Assembly (NCBI RefSeq): GCF_001811505.1
Contig: NZ_KV804997.1
Location: 1-57,086, forward strand
Source: Streptococcus sp. HMSC034E03
GTDB lineage: Bacteria; Bacillota; Bacilli; Lactobacillales; Streptococcaceae
Reading direction: 5' to 3'
Length of the DNA stretch: 57,086 nt
Shown: in pieces, positions 49,039 to 57,086 of the stretch
Position numbering within the stretch: the first letter of the stretch is position 1
How the letters are laid out: every line of letters starts with the position of its first letter
The notes under the pieces: generated by a model
Databases searched by the model: none
What the model was told of the DNA's origin: nothing
Seen by the model: only the letters and a program-made list of their open reading frames with translations
Made by a program: the position numbers and the translations under genes

Positions 49039-50406
49039 TTATCTAGAAGCTGGCTTTCTCCTGGTTAATTTGACCACTGCTTCTGTTCTAGCCGTGTGTG
49101 GAAACATATCAACAGACTGGATATAGTGTAGATCATAGACCTCTACCAGACGGACTAAATCACGCGCCAAGGTAGACACATTGCAGGAAACATAGACCAT
49201 CTTTTCAGGAGCGTATTTGACGATAGTATCCAAAAGCTTGTCATCTAAACCTGTACGTGGCGGGTCCACAATCAAGGCATCAGCACGATAGCCTTCCTTG
49301 TACCAACGAGGGATGATTTCTTCTGCAGTTCCTACTTCATAGTGAGTATTGGTATAACCCATGCGCTTAGCATTTTCTTTGGCATCCTCAATAGCTTCTG
49401 GAATAATATCCATCCCTCTCAGACTTTTAACTTTTTTGGCAAAGGCAAAACCAATGGTTCCAACACCACAATAGGCATCAATCAGATGGTCATTCTCATT
49501 TACGTCCAAGGCCTTAACGGCTTCACTGTAGAGGACTTCAGTCTGTTCAGGATTGAGCTGGTAAAAAGCTCGAGGTGAAAGAGAAAATTCATAGTCTAAT
49601 ACACCCTCACGTATACTATCTTGACCCCAAATAATCTCAGTCTTGTCCCCATAAATCTCACTAGTTTTAGCAGTATTGGTATTGACTGCGACAGTCACTA
49701 CTTCAGGATAATCCTTGACTAAATCTTTCACAAATTGAGTCAGATTTAATTGACGATTGGTCACAATGATAATCTGAACTTGCCCAGTTTTCCGTGCTCG
49801 ACGAACCATGATGGTTCGAACTCCAAGGATTTTCCGTTCATCCGTAATCGGAATTTGATGATAGGTCAAGAGTTCAGCAATGCGATTGGCAATAGCTTGC
49901 GTTTCCTTGTCTTGGACTAGGCAGTCTTTTAACTCTACCAAATAATGGGAATTTTGAGCATATAATCCCGCCTTAACTTGGCCTTTAAATTTTCGAGTTT
50001 GGAATTGTAGTTTAGCTCGATAATACTTGGGTTCCTGCATACCAATAGTTGGTCTGATCTCATAGTTTTCGTAGCCTGCAGGTTCAAATTTCTTCAGAGC
50101 TTGATGAAGGAGATCTGTTTTGAACTCCAGCTGCTTGTCATAGTGCAGGTGCATGATTTGACAGCCTCCACACTCATTATAAATGGTACAGTCTGGAACC
50201 ACTCGAAACTTAGATTTTTTATTGACCTCAAGCAGTTTGGCCTCAACATAGTTACGCTTAACAGAAGTTACCTGACAATAGATATCTTCACCCTTGAGGG
50301 CACCTGGAACAAAAACGAGGGTTTTCTGGAAAAAACCAATTCCTTCCCCGTTAATCCCCATGCGCTTGATTTTTAATGGAATTTTTTGTTTGACTTTTAG
50401 ATTCAT
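49039..50406 (-). CDS. rlmD: 23S rRNA (uracil-C5)-methyltransferase, RlmD/RumA family
   Basis: This 455-residue class I methyltransferase makes m5U in 23S rRNA (RlmD or RlmCD-type in Gram-positives). It has an N-terminal TRAM domain (about 1-60), a 4Fe-4S cluster motif ([14 protein letters not shown] and a later Cys in LKDCLVQ), the SAM motif [23 protein letters not shown], and the nucleophile YVSCN. The -10 box ends six bases before the ATG, so a leaderless mRNA is predicted. Which uracil is modified is not evident. Confidence 0.92.
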   Translation of the reverse strand: MNLKVKQKIPLKIKRMGINGEGIGFFQKTLVFVPGALKGEDIYCQVTSVKRNYVEAKLLEVNKKSKFRVVPDCTIYNECGGCQIMHLHYDKQLEFKTDLLHQALKKFEPAGYENYEIRPTIGMQEPKYYRAKLQFQTRKFKGQVKAGLYAQNSHYLVELKDCLVQDKETQAIANRIAELLTYHQIPITDERKILGVRTIMVRRARKTGQVQIIIVTNRQLNLTQFVKDLVKDYPEVVTVAVNTNTAKTSEIYGDKTEIIWGQDSIREGVLDYEFSLSPRAFYQLNPEQTEVLYSEAVKALDVNENDHLIDAYCGVGTIGFAFAKKVKSLRGMDIIPEAIEDAKENAKRMGYTNTHYEVGTAEEIIPRWYKEGYRADALIVDPPRTGLDDKLLDTIVKYAPEKMVYVSCNVSTLARDLVRLVEVYDLHYIQSVDMFPHTARTEAVVKLTRRKPASR

Positions 50407-50412
50407 AAGTCT

Positions 50413-50421
50413 ATTATACCA
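50413..50421 (-). promoter_or_regulatory. rlmD promoter, predicted leaderless start
   Basis: TGGTATAAT on the minus strand is followed by AGACTT and then the ATG. No room remains for a Shine-Dalgarno site. Confidence 0.65.
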
Positions 50422-50446
50422 CGTAGTTTCTCAATGGTTAAGAATA

Positions 50447-50455
50447 TGTTACAAT
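50447..50455 (+). promoter_or_regulatory. Promoter of the phosphotransferase-recX unit, predicted leaderless start
   Basis: TGTTACAAT (one mismatch to TGnTATAAT) is followed by AAAACC and then ATG. It is divergent from the rlmD promoter, 25 bases away. Confidence 0.55.
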
Positions 50456-50461
50456 AAAACC

Positions 50462-51235
50462 ATGAATACAAAGATATCTTTTTCCTCATTGGATTTTCCT
50501 GAGCAATTACGAACTTATATAGAGGAGGCAAGCCTTTCTGACAGCTCTTCTCATTCAAGCGCAAGGGTCCTTTATCTTGACTCAGGTTACTATTTAAAAA
50601 TTGATCAAAAGGGAAGATTAGAGCGAGAAGCTAGCATTGCGAGTTGGTTTGAACAAGAGGGAATAGGAACTCCTGTTATCGACTATTTATCTACGGATAA
50701 AGACTATCTTCTGACAAAAGAAGCCATTGGCCGTGATGCTCTCGCTTTTTTAGATCAGCCAGAAAAAATCTGCCTAACAATGGCAGAGGCTCTTAAAAAG
50801 CTTCACAGCTTAAACCCACACAATTTTCCATCAGAAAATCATTTACAGATCTATAAAGACAGAGTCTTTAAAAACTATGAAAAAGGGGAGTTCTATGCCA
50901 AGGCGCTCCTAGCCCAATTCCAGATTAGCAGTCGCGAAGAGGCCTTCCAACTCATCCAAGAACAAGGGCACCTTTTAAAGACAGATGCCTTCATTCACGG
51001 GGACGCCTGTCTACCGAACTTTATTCTAAAAGATGCTAGCCATTTCTCTTGCTTCATTGATCTTGGTTTGGCTGATTTTAGTGATCGGCATATCGATCTC
51101 TTTTGGGCAATTTGGTCCCTCAATTACAACTTAAAAGATCCCAAATATGCTGAACTATTTCTCGACTATTACGGGAGAGAGCTGGTTGATAGCAACAAAC
51201 TTCGACTCGTTGCTGCCTTTGAAGCATTTGGGTAA
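50462..51235 (+). CDS. Aminoglycoside phosphotransferase (APH)-fold kinase
   Basis: This is a 257-residue protein-kinase-like phosphotransferase. It shows the ATP-binding lysine in YYLKIDQ, the catalytic loop FIHGDACLPNFIL (HGD...N) and the metal-binding IDLGLADFSDRH (DxG), as in APH(3') enzymes. It is a chromosomal core gene paired with recX rather than in a resistance island, so its substrate may not be an antibiotic. Longer in-frame starts would run antisense through rlmD; the ATG at 50462 is supported by the promoter. It could confer aminoglycoside modification; this is untested. Confidence 0.85.
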   Translation: MNTKISFSSLDFPEQLRTYIEEASLSDSSSHSSARVLYLDSGYYLKIDQKGRLEREASIASWFEQEGIGTPVIDYLSTDKDYLLTKEAIGRDALAFLDQPEKICLTMAEALKKLHSLNPHNFPSENHLQIYKDRVFKNYEKGEFYAKALLAQFQISSREEAFQLIQEQGHLLKTDAFIHGDACLPNFILKDASHFSCFIDLGLADFSDRHIDLFWAIWSLNYNLKDPKYAELFLDYYGRELVDSNKLRLVAAFEAFG

Positions 51236-51244
51236 GAGGAAAAC

Positions 51245-52021
51245 ATGAAAATCACAAAACTTGAAAAGAAAAAAAGACTCTATCTGCTCGAACTTGATAG
51301 CGACCAAACCTGCTACATTACAGAGGATACCATTGTTCGCTTTATGTTAACAAAAGGGAAAGAGATCTCAGCTGAGGAACTAACTGAGATTAAATCCTTT
51401 GCGCAATTTTCCTACAGTAAAAATCTAGCTCTCTACCACTTATCCTTCAAGGCCCGTACTGAAAAAGAAGTTAGAGATTATCTTGCCAAACATGAAATTG
51501 ATGAGAAAATCATCTCCCAAGTCATTCAGTCTCTAAAGAATGACAACTGGATCAATGACCGCCAATATGCACAAGCTATCATCAATTCCAATCAGCTTTC
51601 AGGAGATAAGGGAAGCTATATGCTGATGCAGAAGATTTCTCAAAAAGGAGTTGCTAAGGCCGTTATCCAAGACGTCTTACAAGAATTTGATATGACGGAA
51701 GTCGCAGAGCGCACAGCTAAAAAACTATTGAAAAAATACCAGGAGAAATTACCTGCCCGTGCTATACAGGATAAGATTATCCAAGGCCTAACCAATAAAG
51801 GATTTTCCTATACAGAAGCCAAGTCTGCCTTTGATCAACTAGATAACCAGGTCGATGAAGAAACTATTCAGGAGCTAATTTTTAAAGAATTGAATAAGCA
51901 ATACCCAAAATACTCACGGAAGTATGAAGGATACGAACTGAAACAACGTTTGACCCAAGTTTTAGCTAGAAAAGGTTATGATTTTTCGGATATAGCCAGC
52001 GCTCTCAGAGAATATCTTTAA
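51245..52021 (+). CDS. recX: Regulatory protein RecX
   Basis: RecX limits RecA filament activity. The 258-residue three-helix-repeat protein has the family motifs [22 protein letters not shown] and [17 protein letters not shown], then repeated helical segments to the C-terminus. It is nine bases after the phosphotransferase gene, with GAGGA before the ATG. Confidence 0.93.
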   Translation: MKITKLEKKKRLYLLELDSDQTCYITEDTIVRFMLTKGKEISAEELTEIKSFAQFSYSKNLALYHLSFKARTEKEVRDYLAKHEIDEKIISQVIQSLKNDNWINDRQYAQAIINSNQLSGDKGSYMLMQKISQKGVAKAVIQDVLQEFDMTEVAERTAKKLLKKYQEKLPARAIQDKIIQGLTNKGFSYTEAKSAFDQLDNQVDEETIQELIFKELNKQYPKYSRKYEGYELKQRLTQVLARKGYDFSDIASALREYL

Positions 52022-52059
52022 TTTTTTCATAAAAAAACTAAGAACTTTAAATAAAAATG

Positions 52060-52068
52060 TGATATAAT
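52060..52068 (+). promoter_or_regulatory. Extended -10 promoter of ntdP
   Basis: TGATATAAT is a perfect extended -10, 41 bases before the ATG. Confidence 0.6.
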
Positions 52069-52109
52069 AGTAAATGATAAACTTATAAATTGTAGAAAGT
52101 TGGTTAGTT

Positions 52110-52643
52110 ATGAAACTTCCAAAAGAAGGCGACTTTATTACAATTCAAAGTTATAAGCATGATGGAAGTCTCCACCGTACTTGGCGGGACACCATGGTAC
52201 TAAAAACAACAGAGAACGCTATTATCGGCGTCAACGACCACACACTTGTTACCGAAAGTGACGGTCGTCGTTGGGTAACTCGAGAACCGGCTATTGTTTA
52301 CTTTCACAAGAAATATTGGTTTAATATTATCGCTATGATTCGGGATAATGGTATCTCCTACTACTGCAATATGGCAAGTCCTTACTATCTAGATGAAGAA
52401 GCTTTAAAGTACATTGACTATGATTTGGATGTTAAAGTTTTTACAGATGGTGAGAAACGCCTCTTGGACGTTGAGGAGTATGAACGACACAAGCGAAAAA
52501 TGAAGTATTCTTCTGACTTAGACTATATTTTGAAAGAGCATGTCAAGATTCTTGTTGATTGGATTAACAATGAACGAGGCCCCTTTTCAGAAGCCTATGT
52601 CAACATTTGGTACAAACGCTACGTAGAACTAAAGAATCGGTAA
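52110..52643 (+). CDS. ntdP: Nucleoside tri-/diphosphate phosphatase NtdP (DUF402)
   Basis: This 177-residue DUF402/UPF0374 protein is homologous to S. aureus Sa1684, a divalent-metal phosphatase that acts on nucleoside tri- and diphosphates. The conserved [13 protein letters not shown], [18 protein letters not shown] and the acidic [20 protein letters not shown] metal-binding region are present. It is monocistronic with a strong terminator. Confidence 0.9.
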   Translation: MKLPKEGDFITIQSYKHDGSLHRTWRDTMVLKTTENAIIGVNDHTLVTESDGRRWVTREPAIVYFHKKYWFNIIAMIRDNGISYYCNMASPYYLDEEALKYIDYDLDVKVFTDGEKRLLDVEEYERHKRKMKYSSDLDYILKEHVKILVDWINNERGPFSEAYVNIWYKRYVELKNR

Positions 52644-52651
52644 AGTTGTCA

Positions 52652-52684
52652 GAGGTCAGGATTAAAATCCTGACCTCATTTTTT
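52652..52684 (+). terminator. Terminator after ntdP
   Basis: GAGGTCAGGATT pairs with AATCCTGACCTC, followed by ATTTTTTT. Confidence 0.92.
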
Positions 52685-52694
52685 GGGTAGTGTA

Positions 52695-52725
52695 AAATAA
52701 GTTGTGTAAACACAAAAAGGAATAA
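52695..52725 (+). repeat. Left direct repeat flanking the Rgg/methyltransferase island
   Basis: AAATAAGTTGTGTAAACACA followed by AAAAGGAATAA recurs with few changes at 54699-54730. The 283-base gap from the ntdP terminator to the regulator gene holds this repeat, tiny ORFs (such as nine codons after 52733) and nothing else recognisable. Confidence 0.75.
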
Positions 52726-52967
52726 ATCCATTATGATAGAATTCGCAAGATATACAAAATAACTAGATATACTAATACTTTTTTAATGTCTTTGTTCCTT
52801 GTAAGTTTACAACAATCTTCTAGCATCTAATACAAAAAATAAGAAGATGATTAGCATAAAAAATACAGGTCACCTTCCTATCAAAAAATTTAGTTATTGT
52901 ATTTCCGCATAGCATCAATCCTATAGTACAATCTTTGGAAAAAATGACTTAACAGAGAAAATGCTAT

Positions 52968-53855
52968 TTAATCTACCAGCTCATTTAATCGTTTTTGAAA
53001 ATATAAAGCAATATTTTTAGACTCAATAAACTCAAAATATTTAATGATATTTTGCATTTGCTTAATTCCAGATTCTTTAGATTCTGTCAGGTATATTTTA
53101 TATCCTTCTACAAATTTGAATGTAGATTTTTCAAAAACTTTTGTGTCATCTTTTAATAATTCTTTTAATTTCATTTCAAAGTAGTCTGCATATATTAGAT
53201 GTGAATTCTCAAGGCAGGAGAACCAAAAATTTAAACAAGCTGACACAACTAAATTTCTATTCTTGCCAATTTTTTCGTAATAATGTGTACGCTCTAGTAT
53301 TTCTTTTCCGACCATGTAAATATAATCTATTTCAAAAAGATGATATAAATTACCAATCAGCGTTATCTCATAGGACTCCCATCGTTCCTTCTGGAATAAA
53401 TAGTCATATACTAAATTTAGATCTTCTCTACTAACTATATGATTACAATCTATATGATTACAATCTATATGATTACAATCTATTTGATTTAATAATCCCT
53501 GAACCATAATTGTATTTATTCTATGAATTTTTCCCCCACTCTTTTCAAAAAGTTTTTGTTGCTCATTTTTTATTTCCTCCAACCCTTTAGTATTCAAACT
53601 ATAAAAATTTGGAGATAAATTAACCAAAAAATCATCAAGCTCCGATCTTTTATAATGTTCTAAGTAATTACAAAAATTCTCTATCGAAACATTGATATTT
53701 GATAATAATTCAAAAAACGTTGAGAGAGAAATTTCATTTTCTCCCCTTTCAAATCTAGAGAGTTGAGATTTTGATATAGAATCAGATGCAGCATACTCTA
53801 AAGAATATCCGTTTAATTTTCTAAAATATCGAAAAGCTTCTCCGTAATTTTTCAT
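52968..53855 (-). CDS. Rgg/GadR/MutR-family transcriptional regulator
   Basis: This 295-residue protein has an N-terminal XRE-type helix-turn-helix (about 5-60, with SISKSQLSRFERGENEIS) and a C-terminal helical repeat domain (about 75-290) typical of Rgg regulators, many of which sense short peptides. A linker at about 124-139 contains the pentapeptide IDCNH repeated three times, encoded by a 15-bp tandem repeat. No convincing SHP-type peptide gene is visible next to it. It follows the methyltransferase gene by 18 bases and is more AT-rich than the core genes. Confidence 0.87.
   Translation of the reverse strand: MKNYGEAFRYFRKLNGYSLEYAASDSISKSQLSRFERGENEISLSTFFELLSNINVSIENFCNYLEHYKRSELDDFLVNLSPNFYSLNTKGLEEIKNEQQKLFEKSGGKIHRINTIMVQGLLNQIDCNHIDCNHIDCNHIVSREDLNLVYDYLFQKERWESYEITLIGNLYHLFEIDYIYMVGKEILERTHYYEKIGKNRNLVVSACLNFWFSCLENSHLIYADYFEMKLKELLKDDTKVFEKSTFKFVEGYKIYLTESKESGIKQMQNIIKYFEFIESKNIALYFQKRLNELVD
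53436..53490 (-). repeat. 15-bp in-frame tandem repeat in the Rgg-like gene
   Basis: Three exact copies of TATATGATTACAATC (53436-53480) and a degenerate fourth (TATTTGATTT) encode IDCNH repeats. Because the unit is a multiple of three, copy changes alter protein length without a frameshift. Confidence 0.95.
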
Positions 53856-53873
53856 ACTTTCGTTCCCTTAACT

Positions 53874-54641
53874 TTATTTTCGAGCGATAAACATACCATA
53901 TTCTTTAGGAATGATCAACATACCATTATTAAACTCACTTTCCAATCTTTTACGTATTATTTCCTCTTCTAGTGAACCTATTTCTGAAATTCCTTTAAAC
54001 GATTGGATGTATTTAACTAGGTCATCTATACTAGTTACCTGTAACTCATCATCATAGAGTAATGTATCGACAGAGTTAAAATACCTACTCAGGTACATTT
54101 TACCATTTTGTAAAGTAAACGTTTTATTTTCTAAATCTTGATCAACTTCATCTCTAAATAAACTTGCCAAATAATCTACAACCCCATTTTCACCAAATGT
54201 AGCACAGTAAAAAATGCCTCCTGTTTTTAAGACCCTATTCACCTCAGAAAGAGCTTTAGGAATATCTTTCACATGATGTAGAAGCATATTAGCAATAACA
54301 ATATCAAAGGTTTCATTCTCAAAAGAAATCTTTTGAATATCCATTATTTCATAGTTGACATTGTCTCTATTTCCAATTACTGACTTCGTTGTTTTTACCA
54401 TATCTTGAGAAAAATCTGTAACAACCAACTGCTTCATTTTATCTATAGAATCACTATTACTTTTCCACAGTTCTCCTGTACCACATCCTAATTCTAGCAC
54501 CTTTACTTCATCAGTGATTTGATAGTTAGAAAATATCCAATTATTAAATCCCAGTTTATTTTTTGAATACTTCTTATGCAATTCTACTCGAATATCAAGA
54601 TTATCATGACTTTTATATTGTTCAATTACTTTATCAATCAT
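53874..54641 (-). CDS. Class I SAM-dependent methyltransferase
   Basis: This 255-residue methyltransferase of the UbiE/Methyltransf_11 type has motif I VLELGCGTGELW (about 49-60), the acidic VVTDFSQDM, motif IV IVIANMLLHHV, and the post-motif VLKTGGIFYCATFG. The substrate is unknown; small molecules are usual for this fold. GGAGGT lies eight bases before the ATG and a TGATATAAT promoter upstream. It is the first gene of the two-gene accessory unit with the Rgg-like regulator. Confidence 0.87.
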   Translation of the reverse strand: MIDKVIEQYKSHDNLDIRVELHKKYSKNKLGFNNWIFSNYQITDEVKVLELGCGTGELWKSNSDSIDKMKQLVVTDFSQDMVKTTKSVIGNRDNVNYEIMDIQKISFENETFDIVIANMLLHHVKDIPKALSEVNRVLKTGGIFYCATFGENGVVDYLASLFRDEVDQDLENKTFTLQNGKMYLSRYFNSVDTLLYDDELQVTSIDDLVKYIQSFKGISEIGSLEEEIIRKRLESEFNNGMLIIPKEYGMFIARK

Positions 54642-54670
54642 TCTGAATGACCTCCACTCTATAATTTGAC

Positions 54671-54679
54671 ATTATATCA
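54671..54679 (-). promoter_or_regulatory. Extended -10 promoter of the methyltransferase-rgg unit
   Basis: The minus strand shows TGATATAAT, 30 bases before the methyltransferase ATG. Confidence 0.6.
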
Positions 54680-54698
54680 CAAGAATAAATACAGCGTT

Positions 54699-54730
54699 AA
54701 ATAAGTTGTATAAATGCAAAAAAGGAATAA
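54699..54730 (+). repeat. Right direct repeat flanking the Rgg/methyltransferase island
   Basis: AAATAAGTTGTATAAATGCA followed by AAAAAGGAATAA matches the left copy in the same orientation, with about four differences. The 294-base gap to queH otherwise holds only AT-rich sequence and the queH terminator. Confidence 0.75.
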
Positions 54731-54907
54731 TTTTACCACAGTATTGAACTATTTTGGGGTCTTCTATACTCCAAAAAACACTTTTAACCTAAACTTCATG
54801 TTTATCCACAAATCTTAAGTCTCAACTGATTTATTGAATTCACGCAAGACACGGACTAAAAATTTAAAGATTGATCCATCTATTTCTATCCCAGTACATT
54901 TAAACGA

Positions 54908-54931
54908 AAACCTGCCACATTAGGCAGGTTT
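54908..54931 (-). terminator. Terminator after queH
   Basis: AAACCTGCC pairs perfectly with GGCAGGTTT (six-base loop), ending in a T-rich tail on the minus strand just past the queH stop. Confidence 0.85.
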
Positions 54932-54935
54932 CCCT

Positions 54936-55703
54936 TTAAATATCTAACTTCGTAACAGTGAACTTGATATGCGAATAGTCTTTTTCGATATCCTTATCTA
55001 CCATAAAGGCAGTTGCATCCTTCTTGACCTGCACCAAGTCGATATTCTGGGCTTGAGCTGCATAGACACAACCACAGTAACATTGGCGATAAATATCGTA
55101 CTCTTCACACATTTCTACAGAGCGTTTATAGCCTTGATTTTTCTTAAAGTCGCTCGGAAGATAATGAGTTGTGTAGATTTTCTGCACATCAATCCCGATA
55201 CTATTGATGGTTTGTGAATTTTTGTGAGGACTGATAGTCAGGGCAGAACCGAAGTAATCAAATCCTAAGTCCATGGCCACCTGTGCTGTCTTATCCAGAC
55301 GATAGTCAAAACAAACCTTGCAACGATCGCCACCTTCAGGTTCTTCTTCCAAACCTCTGACCAGCTGACGGTATTCGTTGGGTTCATAGGGTGCTTCTAG
55401 ATATTGAACCTTGTTGCCAGTTCGTTCATTGAAATCACTAACAAACTTTTTTGTCACATAGGCACGCTTGTGATACTCAGCTTTAGGATGGATATTTGAA
55501 TTAGCAAAATAAATAGTCACATCCGCATACTTGGTCAAGTACTCTAGAGTGTAGGTGCTACAAGGAGCACAACAGACGTGCATGAGAATGGTTGGTCTTT
55601 CTTCATTTTTTTCCCAAACTTGAACCATCTTTTGCATGACACGGTCATAGTTGATCTTTTGATTGGGATTCATCTTACTTAGAATTTCTTCTACATCGAT
55701 CAT
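54936..55703 (-). CDS. queH: Epoxyqueuosine reductase QueH
   Basis: QueH (DUF208) carries out the last step of queuosine synthesis in tRNA, using an iron-sulfur cluster. The 255-residue protein has the N-terminal HVCCAPCS, the middle GDRCKVCFDYRL, and the C-terminal YDIYRQCYCGCVYA cysteines that bind metal centres, plus KKNQGYKRSVEMCEEY. It appears monocistronic. The remaining queuosine pathway genes are not in the window. Confidence 0.93.
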   Translation of the reverse strand: MIDVEEILSKMNPNQKINYDRVMQKMVQVWEKNEERPTILMHVCCAPCSTYTLEYLTKYADVTIYFANSNIHPKAEYHKRAYVTKKFVSDFNERTGNKVQYLEAPYEPNEYRQLVRGLEEEPEGGDRCKVCFDYRLDKTAQVAMDLGFDYFGSALTISPHKNSQTINSIGIDVQKIYTTHYLPSDFKKNQGYKRSVEMCEEYDIYRQCYCGCVYAAQAQNIDLVQVKKDATAFMVDKDIEKDYSHIKFTVTKLDI

Positions 55704-55770
55704 ACTCTTCTCCTTTTCCTCTTGCTATTGTACCACAGGATGATCCTTTGGGCAATTAGGTTTTCGTTCT

Positions 55771-56970
55771 TTACTCAGTTTTTAAGTCCTTGTCCAATAC
55801 CTTGCCCATCCTTTTTAGACCGATTATTAGGATAGGGTAGGTTAAAAGCAAGATAAGACCTAGAACTAAAAATACAGCTACAAGACCCCAACGATCGATC
55901 AACCAACCTGTCAGTGGAAATATAACAATCATGGAAAGACTAAAGAGCATAGAATTGATACTAAGCATAGTTGCTCTTACACTGGAAGGTAAATAACCTT
56001 GTAAGTCATTGAAATAGATTGGTTGATAAACTGCATAAAGTGTATCAGTTAAAAGATATACAAGAAGAAAAGCAAAGGGGGTCCCTAAAAACACCAACAA
56101 CAAGGCCAAGCCCGTTAGTGCAACAAGAGTCGGAAAAACTCGATTACTATTCCATTTTTTACCGATTTGACTAGCTACATAAACCGCTATAAGATTTAAC
56201 CCACTACCAATAAGCATAACCAGTGAAACCTGCCATCCTGCTAAGTCACTTATTTTCTGCTGATAATAAAAGTAAAACATACACATGAGTGTCCCGACTA
56301 GCTGGTAAGTCAGCATCCAGTAAAAGAGTACTGGTTTTTCCTGCCATTCTTTACGAACTTGCTGGACAATCATTTTAAAGGTTAAGACTTCATTTTTCTC
56401 TCTCTTAGCCATTGGTTCTTTCATAAAATAAATCAAAATGATAGACAGAAATGAAAATCCTATGGCAATCAGATAGGTCCAGGCAAGTGCTCCGTGAATG
56501 AAGAAGCCTGCCACAACTGTACCTAGAGTTCGAGTAACTTCTGCCACACCAGACAAAAAGCTAGAAATCTGAAGATAACGGTCCTTTTGACCTGCTTCAA
56601 CTGTTGAATCATATAAGAAAGCGGTACTGGTCCCCGAATCAAAATTATAAGACCAAGCGTTGACCATCATAGCAAAAGCATAAATCCAAAAATTCCCCTG
56701 ACCAAACAAAATCAAGATAGAGGATACAATACTGGCCAAGCGAGCCAAATAGAGATTGGTCTTGTAGCTAAATCGATCGGCCAACATACCAGATGGGATT
56801 TCACATAAGAGACTTGTCCCATGAAAGATACTCTCTAATAGACCGATTTGAAGTAAGGAAAGACCATTTTGGATAAAAAATAAAATCCAAAAACTGGTGA
56901 TTCCAAAATAAGAAGTGAATTCCAGACCTGCTAGGAGTGGAATATTGCGTTTGTAAGTTCTTTTAAACAT
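55771..56970 (-). CDS. MFS transporter, DHA1-like drug-efflux type
   Basis: This 399-residue major facilitator has twelve predicted helices. The helix 2-3 loop motif appears as IPSGMLADRFSYKTN, close to the MFS motif A (GxLaDrxGrk). A central charged loop (MKEPMAKREKNE) separates the halves. The N-terminus FKRTYKRNIPLLAGLEF is cytoplasmic. Similarity to multidrug exporters is general; the substrate cannot be named. Confidence 0.85.
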   Translation of the reverse strand: MFKRTYKRNIPLLAGLEFTSYFGITSFWILFFIQNGLSLLQIGLLESIFHGTSLLCEIPSGMLADRFSYKTNLYLARLASIVSSILILFGQGNFWIYAFAMMVNAWSYNFDSGTSTAFLYDSTVEAGQKDRYLQISSFLSGVAEVTRTLGTVVAGFFIHGALAWTYLIAIGFSFLSIILIYFMKEPMAKREKNEVLTFKMIVQQVRKEWQEKPVLFYWMLTYQLVGTLMCMFYFYYQQKISDLAGWQVSLVMLIGSGLNLIAVYVASQIGKKWNSNRVFPTLVALTGLALLLVFLGTPFAFLLVYLLTDTLYAVYQPIYFNDLQGYLPSSVRATMLSINSMLFSLSMIVIFPLTGWLIDRWGLVAVFLVLGLILLLTYPILIIGLKRMGKVLDKDLKTE

Positions 56971-57060
56971 CGTTTTCTCTCTTTCAATATATAATATGAG
57001 TTTTTCTAAAAGACTTACTTAGAGTTGCCTACATTTTCTCCACCTCTTTCATTTAAAGTA

Positions 57061-57086
57061 ATACTCAATGAAAATCAAAGAGCAAA
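57061..57086 (-). repeat. BOX element boxC end, cut by the window edge
   Basis: ATACTCAATGAAAATCAAAG continuing AGCAAA is identical to the boxC end at 1393-1418. The rest lies outside the window. Confidence 0.85.

Noticed and set aside
52733..52762. Nine-codon ORF MIEFARYTK after an AGGAATAA sequence
   Set aside because: It is too short and is probably a leftover of the element that gave the flanking repeat.
52786..52830. Fourteen-codon plus-strand ORF (MSLFLVSLQQSSSI) as a candidate signalling peptide for the Rgg regulator
   Set aside because: It has no ribosome site and lacks the charged N-terminus and hydrophobic C-terminus of known SHP peptides.
54815..54900. Possible gene remnant on the minus strand ending IFKFLVRVLREFNKSVET and a stop at 54815
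   Set aside because: Only about 29 codons are open, it overlaps the queH terminator and has no start; it could be a decayed gene or IS end, but chance is as likely in AT-rich DNA.

Overview
The window looks like a chromosomal segment of a Mitis-group Streptococcus (S. mitis, S. oralis, S. infantis or a close relative of S. pneumoniae). The basis is AT-rich low-GC Firmicute coding, BOX repeats typical of this group, choline-binding repeats with LicD phosphocholine transferases, the pneumococcus-like order ylbF-tyrA-aroC-aroB-aroE-aroD, and c-di-AMP (cdaA-cdaR-glmM) and whiA-yvcK-rapZ clusters with near-pneumococcal protein sequences. Gene order is not that of S. pneumoniae as I remember it: lytC is absent between dpr and tpiA, where an ABC exporter pair sits, and a pce-like gene lies in the lic locus. 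The species call rests on memory, not on a search.

Layout. (1) 1-4.4 kb: IS end, MFS transporter, BOX element, then the prfB-ftsE-ftsX unit with the programmed prfB frameshift. (2) 4.5-12.3 kb: one apparent operon for phosphocholine-decorated teichoic acid. It encodes a LicD, a GT2 glycosyltransferase, a Wzy-like polymerase fused to a LicD domain, another LicD, and an unusually long choline-binding phosphorylcholine esterase homologue. It has a TGnTATAAT promoter at one end and a hairpin terminator at the other. (3) 12.3-23.4 kb: the aromatic amino-acid operon (aroD, aroE, aroB, aroC, tyrA, an inserted anchored protein, ylbF, then aroA, aroK, pheA and the LCP gene psr), headed by an rRNA methyltransferase gene. 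(4) 23.6-25.1 kb: cytoplasmic alpha-amylase under a perfect palindromic operator, followed by a BOX element. (5) 25.3-33.8 kb: dnaD, metA, apt, a membrane protein, an ABC-F ATPase, cca, dapB, degV and a DUF1149 gene. (6) 33.8-48.9 kb: glmM-cdaR-cdaA, a divergent ferredoxin-NADP reductase, whiA-yvcK-rapZ, ridA, engB, clpX, a 56-aa membrane protein, dfr, dpr, a heterodimeric ABC exporter and tpiA. (7) 49-52.7 kb: rlmD diverging from a phosphotransferase-recX pair, then ntdP. (8) 52.7-54.9 kb: an AT-rich accessory island, an Rgg-like regulator plus a methyltransferase, flanked by direct repeats. (9) 54.9-57.1 kb: queH, an MFS transporter and the start of another BOX element.

How the parts fit. 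The lic operon would add phosphocholine to teichoic-acid repeats, polymerise them, and supply an enzyme that removes phosphocholine at the surface. The neighbouring LCP protein belongs to the family that attaches such polymers to peptidoglycan. Most of the remainder is core housekeeping. The strongest candidates for unusual biology are the polymerase-LicD fusion and its operon, the 60-residue tandem choline-binding super-repeats, the Rgg/methyltransferase island with an in-frame 15-bp tandem repeat, and three genes whose promoters sit so close to the start codon that leaderless mRNAs are predicted. No tRNA, rRNA or CRISPR array was seen.
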